NCBI GenBank assembly: GCA_002794785.1
Contig: NBBA01000002.1
Span: 682,001-746,000 of the forward strand
Length of the DNA stretch: 64,000 nt
Direction of reading: 5' to 3'
Source of the DNA: Coniferiporia sulphurascens
Lineage: Eukaryota > Basidiomycota > Agaricomycetes > Hymenochaetales > Hymenochaetaceae
The translations under genes were made by a program, and so were the position numbers. Of the stretch, positions 55,637-64,000 are shown piece by piece. Positions within the stretch are counted from its first letter, which is position 1; each line of letters begins with the position of its first letter. The notes under the pieces are model-generated. The model saw only the letters and a program-made list of their open reading frames with translations. It had not been told where the DNA came from and searched no databases.

Positions 55637-56340
55637 CAGTCGGCATCACCCCCACCACCGGCACCAGTGTCCACTCCAGACAAGAATGTTCCACCCACCC
55701 CAACTCCACCCACTAATGGCAGACGCCACACGGTACACCTCTCGGACCTTGGAGCCCGTGTCCTCCTTCAGTCTTACATGGACAACATCATGGCGGGAAT
55801 TGACCTCAACGACATGGATATGGGGTCCAACAATGACAACCACTCCAACTAGGGGGTTCTAGTCCGCAATGACAGAAAACTAGCATGCGTCTGCAATGAC
55901 CCTAAACTACTACTCCTGGGTATGACCTTAAAAGGCCCAATAGTGCATTTTCTTCTTCCTTTTTTTTTTATGCCCATTTCTCTGCTTGTTATTGTCCTTG
56001 TTGGCAGCTTGCCTTTTCCTTATTGTTTATTGGCCTTCATTTGGCTGCTATAGGCACCTATGACTCGCAATCCAGGTTGGGGATTCTTTTTGCATCTTTT
56101 TTCCGCTTCTTCCCTGTCTCTTGACATTATACCATTAATTTTGGTGAAGGACCAGGATTAGGTACCAAAGGGCATGGTAACAGACCCTGCGGTGAACCTA
56201 ACATTACACTTAAAGACCTGCTAGGCCGGCTTCTTGATACACCTGGATTTTTTTAATCTTCTTTTGTGACTCGTTTCCTTTTCTCTTCTTTGTTTTATTT
56301 TTGACAATTCGGTGACTTGTCAATCCTAAATGGGAGGCAA
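55637..56340 (+). other. 3' untranslated region and polypurine tract of element B
   Basis: Non-coding, T-rich. It matches 57775-58480 of the neighbouring copy closely (ACCAGGATTAGGTACCAAAG, GACCTGCTAGGC). It ends in AAATGGGAGGCAA before the LTR. Confidence 0.75.
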
Positions 56341-56902
56341 TGTTACAATTTTCCTTTACTTTCCCCTTATTGTGCTGACTCATTTCCTCTTTGTCATCAC
56401 CAGTCAGCGTAACTCCCCCATTTCTCTTCCTTACTCATCCTTATTCACCTTACACCATAAGACACCATGATGATGCCATATCGCATCACCATGACATGCT
56501 TTGCTTACTGATAGCCCTACTTGTATTACCAAGACGTTCCTTGGGTTTCCATGACCTTCCATAGCCATGTAAACTACCTTATACAGGCCACTACAGTAGT
56601 AAACACATAGAGTAGCATATAAGCATGTAAAGTAGATCGCACAAGCCCTAAGCTTGTGCTCTTTGTTCATACAAGCCCATTATATGCGCCTCAGTGCCAT
56701 CTGTGTGCTCTACCTCATCATCTGGCACTTCGTTGTAATCTGACTCCTCTAAGAAGACACTGTGTACCTTCTCAATGATCAGGAAGCCCCATCGCCAATC
56801 ACCACCACCTTATGACATCTAGGAAGCCCCATTGTCGTAACCATCAGCCTTGACGATCAGGAAGCCCCGATGTCGATCACCACATAACCGTTGAGCTTAA
56901 CA
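56341..56902 (+). repeat. 3' LTR of element B
   Basis: TGTTACAATTTTCC...GAGCTTAACA, 562 bp. It differs from the 5' LTR at several dozen sites, many of them CpG transitions. Confidence 0.92.
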
Positions 56903-57774
56903 TGGAGGACATGCAGCACCTGGCATGGCATGCCCAGGAGCTAATGGAAATGCTTGAGTCTCACTTGGGTAACTTGGTGGACAATTTATGTCTCCTGCAC
57001 AACACTGACTACGAGTCACTTGAGGAGGAGGACATTCATATGGTACTTGTTCCTCTCCATCCTCAAGCCCACCTTTACTGCCCTGCCCCACATCCCCCCC
57101 TCATCCCAACTGCACCTATCACACCTGTAATCACTTGTCGCAACTCATCCACCCAGACAGATCCGATCCCCATCCAGATCCAACCACTGTCGCTGTTAAG
57201 CCTACTGACTAGGTAAGGCTTAGTAAGCAATTGGTGAGGATCGACCAAGTAAGACAAGGTAGAGACGAGATGATAACTGAGCAAGGGTTTCCCCAAGGAC
57301 TAGTGGACTGGTAAGCTGGCAGCTAGTGACTTAATATCCTGCAGAGGAGATAGTGAACAAGTAGGCTCTATTGAACAAAGAGCACAAGCTTAAGGCTTAG
57401 TGCTCTGAAAGTGAGTTTTTATATACATGAGTAGAAACCTATAGAACATGATGGAATGCTGACTGAGCGAAGACAAAGGTCAGTCAGCATGGAAGGGAAT
57501 AGAAACTGGTAGAAGAGTCTGACTGATCATGGGACTAGGATCAGTCAGCATACAAATGGGATTAGTCAACGAAGATGACTAATGCTGATAAAGGCGATGA
57601 ATAAAGGAAATTTGTAACAGTCGCAAACATTGTCCTCGTTAACCTCACTCTCGCACTGCTCGGCCTGCCTATCAACTGTGCACCTGACAATGTACTGTGC
57701 CCAGTACATCTGTCCATGGTGCAATGAGGCCGCACCCAGTCATCCACCTGGAAACTGCCCCCAGCACGGATGAC
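56903..57774 (+). pseudogene. ORF3 remnant split by a solo LTR-A
   Basis: 56903-57193 gives the helical part (MQHLAWHAQELMEMLESHLG). After the LTR-A and its 5-bp duplication, 57625-57774 gives the tandem knuckle block ending CPQHG and TGA. The Cys/His spacing is again C-x2-C-x4-H-x4-C and C-x2-C-x6-H-x4-C. No stop lies in the remaining coding parts. Confidence 0.75.
57194..57619 (-). repeat. Solo LTR-A with target duplication GTCGC
   Basis: 426 bp inverted, TGTTAAGCCTACTG...TTTGTAACA on the + strand. GTCGC lies at 57189-57193 and 57620-57624. Confidence 0.93.
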
Positions 57775-58480
57775 AGTCGACATCACCCCCACCACTCGCA
57801 CCAACCTCCACCCCAGACAAAAATCAACTGCCACCACCTGTGGCAAGGAACGGTAACCGCCCCCGACTAACCAAGTTAGGGGCACACATACTGGTGCAAG
57901 CATACCTGGATGATGTCACACATGGCCTCATGAGTGATGACATGGACATGGGATCCAACAATGATGATCTCTCCAACTAGGGGATTCTAGTCCGCAATGA
58001 CGATAAACTAACATTGGTCTGCAACAACCCTAAACTACTACTCCCAGGTACAACCTTAAACTGCCCACTAGTGCATTTTCTTCTTCTTTTTTTTTTACAC
58101 CCATTTCCCTGCTTGTTATCGTCCCTTGTTGGCAGCTTGCCTTTTCCTTATTGTTTATTGGCCTTTATTTGGCCACTATAGGCGCCTATGACTTGCAATC
58201 CAGGTTGGGGATTCTTTTTGCACTTATTTTCCACTTCCTCACTGTCCTCTGACATTATACCATTAATTATGGTGAGGGACCAGGATTAGGTACCAAAGGG
58301 CATGGTAACAGACCCTGTGGTGAACCTAGCATTACACTTAAAGACCTGCTAGGCCAGCTTCTTGATACACCTGGATTTTTCTCTATTATTTTTCTTTTTT
58401 TTTATGACTCATTTTCCTTTTTCTCTTCTTTGTTTTAGTTTTGACAATTCAGTGACTTGTTGATCCTAACAGGGAGGCAA

Positions 58481-59569
58481 TGTTATGTTTTTCTTTATTT
58501 TTCCCTTACTGTGCTGACTCACTTCCTATTTGTCATCATCAGTCAGCGCAACTCCCCCATTCCTCTGTATTACTCATTCTGTTAAGCTCAACGGTTACAT
58601 GATGATCAATTGTCGAGGCTGGTAGTATGGCAATGGGGCTTCCTAGATGTCATAAGTCGAAGGTGATCGGCGATATAGACGCAGTAGGCTTCGTAGGCGA
58701 GTCGGGTTATGACGAAGCGACTGGTGACTCAGTAGGCACACAGTAGACTGGTGGTAGCAGATAATGGGCTTGTATGAACAAAGAGCACAAGCTTAGGACT
58801 TGTGCTACTGAAGTTACATGCTTATATGCTACTCTATGTGTTTACTACTGTAGTGGCCTGTGTAGGGTAGTTTACCAGACTATGGAAGGTCATGGAAACC
58901 CAAAGGATACCTTGGTAATACAAGTAGGGCTATCAGTAAGCAAAGCACATCATGGTGATGCGAGGTGGTGTCATCATGGCGTCTTATGGTGCAAGGTGAA
59001 TAAGGATGAGTAAGGAAGAGAAATGGGGGAGTTGCGCTGACTGATGATGATGAAGAGGAAGTGAGTTAGCGCAGTAAGGGGAAAGTAAAGGAAAATTGTA
59101 ACACATTCTCTATTTGTGTTGCACCATAAGACACCATGACGACACCTTACCACACCATCATGACATGCTTTGCTTACTGATCACTGTACTTGTATTACCA
59201 AGACCTTCCTTGGGTTTCCATGACCTTCCATAGCCATGTAAACTACCTTACACAAGCCACCACAGTAGCAAACACATAGAGTAGTATATAAGCATGTGAC
59301 TTAGAAAGCACAAGTCCTAAGCTTGTGCTCTTTGTTTATACAAGCCCATTATATGTGCCTCACCAGATACTGCATGCTTTACCTTGTCCTCAGCTACTTT
59401 GTCTTAACCAGACTCTACTAGGAAGATACTGTGTACCTTAGTGACAATCAGGAAGCCCCATCGTCAATCCACCTCATAAATGGCATCAGGAAGCCCTGTT
59501 GCCATCACCACCATTCTCGATGATCAGGAAGCCCTGACATCGATCACTGTGTAACCGTTGAGCTTAACA
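58481..59569 (+). repeat. LTR of B2-type, 3' LTR of the third B-type element, itself interrupted
   Basis: It starts TGTTATGTTTTTC after a purine tract and ends GAGCTTAACA. At 58580 a solo LTR-B is inserted. The sequence resumes at 59104. Confidence 0.8.
58580..59103 (-). repeat. Solo LTR-B with target duplication CATTC
   Basis: 524 bp inverted LTR-B, with CATTC at 58575-58579 and 59104-59108. Confidence 0.92.
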
Positions 59570-60003
59570 GTCATAGCATGCCATACGATGCCATGATGAC
59601 ACCTTATCACACCATCATGACATGCTTGGCTTACTGATACGTTCCTTGTGTTTCCATGACCTTCCATGACATGTAAATGACCGCATACAAGCAACTACAG
59701 TAGCAAATGCATAGAGTAGCACATAAGCCTGTAAAGTAAATAGCACAAGCCCTAAGCTTGTGCTCTTTGTTCATACAAGCCCAATACTGTGCCTCACCAG
59801 CTACTGTGTGCCCCTCCTAGTCAACTGCCACTTCGTCATAACCTGACTCCTCAAAGAAGACCACCATGTACTTAGCAATAATCCGGAAGCCCTGACATCG
59901 ATCCACCTCGCTACCGGCATCAGGAAGCCCTGTTGCTGTCACCACCGTTCTTGACAATCAGGAAGCCCCAACATTGATCACCACATAACCATTGAGCTTA
60001 ACA
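59570..60003 (+). repeat. 3' LTR fragment of element B2 (right border of the nest)
   Basis: It begins GTCATAGCATGCC, which is an internal position of the 49007 LTR, and ends GAGCTTAACA, followed by GTTCC (60004-60008). The 5' border has the same GTTCC, so both ends belong to one original insertion. Confidence 0.7.
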
Positions 60004-60689
60004 GTTCCAGCATGTCCCAGAGCATGCCAGAACACAGCAGGTGTCAGATTCGCTCCCTGATTAAGGGTTAGAAACAAGTGATAACAGATTCACACAATGA
60101 TACTAGTTAGTTTGGGGCAGGCTTGATACCCTTCACTAGCTAGAGTGTTAGAGCTGATGATGGTGGTAAGAGACAAGAGATGAATTAAACTGCTTTTTAC
60201 TGCAATTTTACTTTGGGCTTTTATACCCTACATGTTGTAGTCTATTTACTATGCTCCAGTAGATACTACAACATACTACTCTTGATTTATAAGTCATAGG
60301 AATATTCTGGTACAATCCTGTACATGCTATTTACTATTCTTAGCTTCCTATGAGTCAGTTACATATTCCGGTATGTTCTACAGCCTACTGTGCTATCTTT
60401 ATCTTATGCCAGAACCTTCCCTGAGTTTCCATTGAGTCATACAGTATAATACCTAAGGTGACCATTCTCGGATACTACTATACCTATGACTAATCGGTTC
60501 TGCTGTACGATGCGCTATACTTGGCTCCCATCAATTGCATCTTCAATTGATCGCCATGCTTCTATCAGCTATTCTTAGCTGAATGCTTAGATATACTTGT
60601 GTGGCTCAGTGCTTATGCTAGCCTCCCTAATCTTATCTTGTTGTGGCTTTGTTACTTATTACTGTGGACTAAGATTGAGTTGTTTTGCC

Positions 60690-61285
60690 TATAGATTAAT
60701 GATATCAGTGAAAGGGGTTTGCTCTGGTGTCCTATCATCTATTAGCATAAAGAGCTCTTCCGGCCCTACATTCATAAGGTTTACAATTCTATTGTAACCT
60801 GTCATGACTCAATATGATGGTTCTTCATTCATCCAATGCATTAGGAGTTCTCTGTCCATGTTCATCATCTGAGGTGTTCCTTCTTCTCTTTGATCTACTG
60901 TTGTATTTCCTTTGGCTACAAAGTTGTTCATGTATGCAAACATTTGTTCTTGTAATTGCTTATTGATATTATGAACTATTTGGTTGGTGTTCTTAGCATA
61001 ATCAGTTTGTGCTATCACTGTTCATTGATAACATAAGTTATTATGTGGCTGATTACATATCCTAGTTCTGATGTAAGCATTGATTACCCACTTGTTTAGT
61101 TGGTAAGAGAACATTGTGGCTTTGTATTCAATTACAATTTCTTGTTTATCCATTACTGGTATTTCCCTTGTAGTATGATCAAATATGATTTGACAGTTAT
61201 CATATCCTGCATTTGCACCTATCATTGCACATGCTATGTTGAATATCTTCCAGCTAATTAGATTTGCATCTTTACATCACTGACA
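60690..61285 (-). pseudogene. LTR-embedded ORF of C family, diverged copy in L4
   Basis: The same frame order as in L3 is readable: GYDNCQIIFDHTTRE, ATMFSYQLNKWVINAYIRT, HNINKQLQEQMFAY, GPEELFM and DDRTPEQTPF. TGA codons at 61019-61021 and near 60807 break it, and the N-terminus is removed by the LTR-B insertion and lies near 62420-62460. Divergence is higher than between L1, L2 and L3. Confidence 0.7.
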
Positions 61286-61290
61286 CATTC

Positions 61291-62416
61291 TGTTACAATT
61301 TTCCTTTACCTTCCCTTATTGTGCTGACTCACTTCCTCTTCGTCATCACCAGTCAACACAACTCCCCCATTTCTCTCCCTTACTCATCCCTATTTACCTT
61401 ACACCATAAGACGCCATGATGACACCATATTGCATCATCATGACGTGCTTTGCTTACTGATACCTCAATTGTATTACCAAGGCATTCCTTGGGTTCCTGT
61501 TAAGCTCAACGGTTACGTGGTGATCGACGTCGGGGCTTCCTGATCGTCAGGGCTGGTAGTACGGCAACGGGGCTTCCTAGATGCCGTAAGTCGAAGATGA
61601 TCATCGGTGGGGCTTCCTGATTGACGATGTGGACGCAGTAGGCTTCTTTTAGCGAGTCGGGTTACAACGAAGCAACTAGTGGCACACTAGGCACACAGTA
61701 GACTGGTGGTAGCAGATAATGGGCTTGTATGAACAAAGAGCACAAGCTTAGGGCTTGTGCTACTGAAGTTACATGCTTATATGCTACTCTATGTGTTTGT
61801 TACTGTAGCAACTTGGTTAGGTATGTTTACCAGACTAAGGAAGGTCATGGAAACTCAAGGAAGGCCTTGGTAATACAAGTACGATGATCAGTAAGCAAAG
61901 CACATCATGATGGTGCAATAAGGCGTCATCATGGCGTCTTATGGTGCAAGGTGAATAAGGATGAGTAAGGCGGAGAAATGGGGGAGTTGCGCTGACTGAT
62001 GATGACGAAGAGGAAGTGAGTCAGCGCAGTAGGGAAAAGTAAAGGAAAATTGTAACAGTTCCCATGACCTTCCATAGCCATGTAAATGACCCTATACATG
62101 ACCCTACAGTAGCAAACACATAGAGTAGCATATAAGCATGTAAAGTAGATCGCACAAGCCCTAAACTTGTACTCTTTGTTCATACAAGCCCATTATATGC
62201 GCCTCAGTGCCCTCTGTGTGCTCTACCTCATCATCTGGCACTTCATCGTAACCTGACTCCTCTAAGAAGCCCACCGCGTACCTTCTCGATGATCAGGAAG
62301 CCCCATCGCCGATCACCACCGCTTTACGACATCTAGGAAGCCCCATTGCTGTAACCACCAGCCCCAATGATCAGGAAGTCCCAACGTCGATCACCGTGTA
62401 ACCGTTGAGCTTAACA
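61291..62416 (+). repeat. Solo LTR-B inserted in L4 (duplication CATTC), itself interrupted
   Basis: CATTC at 61286-61290 and 62417-62421. The LTR continues across an inverted LTR-B at 61498-62057. Confidence 0.92.
61498..62057 (-). repeat. Solo LTR-B nested in LTR-B (duplication GTTCC)
   Basis: 560 bp inverted copy with GTTCC at 61493-61497 and 62058-62062. It is the innermost and youngest insertion of this nest. Confidence 0.93.
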
Positions 62417-62511
62417 CATTCCTTGAGTATCTATTACATTTATGGTTCTCTCCATGTCAATCTTGCTAATCCGTCAATCCAGCAATCACGATTTTCATCA
62501 ATTTACTAACA

Positions 62512-62953
62512 GCAGGGAAGTATGCACATGCAAGGGAAAGGAATGTGCATGTACTGCAGAAAGTGGAAAGGAAAGTCATGTGCAATAGGAAAGGAAACAA
62601 AGTAATTGGAAAGGGAACACATGCACATGATGTGGCACATGCATTGGGAAGTGGTATGAGCATTGGGAAGCCAATGCCAGAGTGCTGGAAGGTCAGGGAA
62701 GTTGTAAGCTGGCCAGGCAGGCTTACAGTTGACTGCTTATTAAGCCTCATCAGTGGGCTTAACATTTTTCTTATTTCAACCATTTTCACTACTACGGATT
62801 ATGTACAAACTGTACAATCATATTATGATTAATTACAAGTCCTGTGATGATCAAATATTGCTAGAAATGCACTTCACATTATAGGGTCAGAGGATCCAAA
62901 GGGGAAAACATCTTTGAACAAAACAAAGGTCATACATTATGCATGAACTGCCT
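62512..62953. other. Short intergenic stretch, purine-rich, no gene
   Basis: 62512-62650 has repeated GGAAAGGAA and GTGCATG words. The remainder is the 3' flank of the WD40 gene. Confidence 0.5.
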
Positions 62954-64000
62954 TTAATCAAATCTCTTCAGAATATTGGGCCAGGAAGAACCACTATATA
63001 CTGAAAGATTCTTTAAATTAAAACCAACTGATCTCCCATCTGTATGCTCTGGGAGGCACATACCATGAGTACCAAGAAATGCATGATGATAGATGTATGG
63101 GAACCAAAACAAGAGTCCACCAGATGAATCTCTCAACCATCCATCATTGCCAATCCTGTTTAATAAAGATGATGTGCCCACTTTAGAAATGGATAGTAAA
63201 CTGTCTACATCCCATATCCTTAGTGTGCTGTCATCTGACCCAGACACAATTTGCATTCCATCTGGGGAGTAGGCAACAGACCAGACAGGGCCTGAATGGC
63301 CTATGAGAGGCTCTCCCATAGCACTCCCAGTCTGGGCATTCCATATTCTCAGTGTCCTGTCTACTGAGCCAGACACAATATACCTTCCACCAGGGGAATA
63401 GGCAACAGACCTCACCCAGCCTGAATGGCCTTTGAGGGGCTCCCCCATAGCATTCCCAGTCTGGGCATCCCATATCCTCAGGGTGTTGTCATCTGACCCA
63501 GAAACAATATGCTTTCCATCAGGGGAGTAAGCAACAGTATTGACAGGGCCTGAATGACCTGTGAGGGGCTCTCCCACAGTGTTCCCAGTCTGGACATCCC
63601 ATATCCTCAGGGTCTTGTCTTCTGAACCAGACACAATATGCCTTCCATCTGGGGAGTAGACAGCCGACCAGACAGAGTCTGAATGACCTGTGAGGGACTC
63701 TCCTACAGCACTCCCAGTCTGGGCATCCCAGGTCCTTAGGGTGCTGTCAGCTGAACCAGATACAATATGTCTTCCATCAGGTGAATAGGCAACAGAGTGT
63801 ACAGGGCCTGAATGACCTTGGAGGGGCTCTCCCACAGCACTCCTAGTCTGAACATCCCATACCCTCAGGGTCTTGTTTTCTGAGCCTGACACAATGTACT
63901 TTCCATCAGGGGAGTAGGTAACAGTCATCACCCAGTCTGAATGGCTGTTGAGGGGCTCTCCCATGCTACTTCCAGTTTGAGCATCCCAAATCCTCAGGGT
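62954..64000 (-). CDS. WD40-repeat C-terminus of a NACHT-WD40-type (STAND/NLR-like) protein, cut by window edge
   Basis: The frame is open from the right edge to the stop at 62954. At least six complete WD40 units of 43 residues follow one another (SVAYSPDGRHIVSGS, TLRIWDAQTG, GEPLTGHSGPV), about 129 bases each and nearly identical in sequence. After the last unit comes the tail DGWLRDSSGGLLFWFPYIYH, the ending I associate with basidiomycete NACHT-WD40 proteins. The expected N-terminal effector and NACHT domains lie outside the window. Such proteins sense non-self or cell damage; this role is inferred from the family. No lesion is visible. Confidence 0.85.
   Translation of the reverse strand, partial: TLRIWDAQTGSSMGEPLNSHSDWVMTVTYSPDGKYIVSGSENKTLRVWDVQTRSAVGEPLQGHSGPVHSVAYSPDGRHIVSGSADSTLRTWDAQTGSAVGESLTGHSDSVWSAVYSPDGRHIVSGSEDKTLRIWDVQTGNTVGEPLTGHSGPVNTVAYSPDGKHIVSGSDDNTLRIWDAQTGNAMGEPLKGHSGWVRSVAYSPGGRYIVSGSVDRTLRIWNAQTGSAMGEPLIGHSGPVWSVAYSPDGMQIVSGSDDSTLRIWDVDSLLSISKVGTSSLLNRIGNDGWLRDSSGGLLFWFPYIYHHAFLGTHGMCLPEHTDGRSVGFNLKNLSVYSGSSWPNILKRFD

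Larger units (their letters stand above)
49216..56902 (+). mobile_element. Ty3/gypsy chromovirus 'element B', full length but decayed (7.7 kb)
   Basis: Two LTRs (49216-49777 and 56341-56902) enclose PBS, gag, -1 pol, ORF3, an untranslated region and a purine tract (AAATGGGAGGCAA). The LTRs differ at many positions, often CpG against TpG or CpA, so the insertion is old. The flanks do not give a clear duplication (ACATG against TGGAG), so one end has been rearranged. Confidence 0.9.
56903..58480 (+). mobile_element. 3' part of a third B-type element (ORF3 remnant and 3' untranslated region)
   Basis: It begins inside ORF3 (at the position equal to 55196 of element B) and runs through the 3' untranslated region to a purine tract (CAGGGAGGCAA) and the LTR at 58481. 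It contains a solo LTR-A. The 5' part of this element is missing, probably by LTR-LTR recombination with element B. Confidence 0.75.
60042..62511 (-). repeat. Solo C-family LTR (copy L4) with target duplication GCAGG, containing nested LTRs
   Basis: The reverse strand begins TGTTAGTAAATTGATG at 62511 and ends ...GCGAATCTGACA at 60042. GCAGG stands at 60037-60041 and 62512-62516. It is interrupted by an LTR-B at 61291-62416. A TATA box (GGGTATAAAAGCCC reversed) lies near 60220. Confidence 0.9.

Noticed and set aside
1..64000. tRNA, rRNA or CRISPR features
   Set aside because: No sequence with a convincing tRNA T-loop plus acceptor arrangement was found; repeats are LTR or tandem types without CRISPR spacing.

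Overview
This window looks like a transposon-rich stretch of a basidiomycete (Agaricomycete) genome. The host genes have many short introns, and they include a UFD4-type HECT ligase exon, an amino-acid permease, an STT3 pseudogene and a NACHT-WD40-type WD repeat protein. About two thirds of the sequence is retroelement, mostly nested Ty3/gypsy chromoviruses plus one full-length LINE. All calls come from reading the sequence; no database search was run.

Layout. 1-440 is an edge-truncated HECT ligase exon (-). 441-2232 is non-coding with an ATAGT-type array and a palindrome. 2233-3031 is a LINE RNase H remnant cut by Ty3/gypsy element A. Element A occupies 3032-7609, and its second half lies inverted at 8957-11665 between two oppositely oriented 1.35-kb 'C' LTRs. 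A third chromovirus, D, fills 13013-17079, followed by a diverged inverted LTR (E), the 3' end of a C-type element, and a C LTR (18944-20289). 20362-30400 and 38290-42600 hold three copies of an unrecognised five-exon gene family (-) in duplicated blocks, the first bounded by a 63-bp inverted repeat. A full-length LINE (30596-37292) with a 14-bp target duplication sits between copies two and three. It is followed by an STT3 pseudogene and a 450-bp foldback insertion. A permease gene occupies 43972-46937. From 47432 on there is a TA-flanked Tc1/mariner-type element, an 11-kb nest of Ty3/gypsy elements (49007-60003), and a triple-nested solo LTR (60042-62511). A WD40 gene runs off the right edge.

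The most unusual signals are these. (1) The C and E LTR families carry a conserved ~215-250 aa reading frame inside U3. (2) The A and B LTR families carry an 11-nt primer-binding site that is the exact reverse complement of the predicted transcript 5' end, as in Tf1-type self-priming. (3) A third gene downstream of pol encodes tandem CCHC zinc knuckles and is found in three copies. (4) Gag and pol are joined by a conserved TTTTTAA -1 frameshift site. (5) An otherwise open LINE has its RT active site changed from YxDD to YVND by a change that fits one CpG transition.

Most old elements are inactivated by C-to-T or G-to-A changes, largely CGA to TGA, which suggests cytosine methylation followed by deamination. 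Several 5-bp target duplications (GAAAC, AAAAG, AGTGA, GTCGC, CATTC twice, GTTCC twice, GCAGG) let the order of insertions be read.
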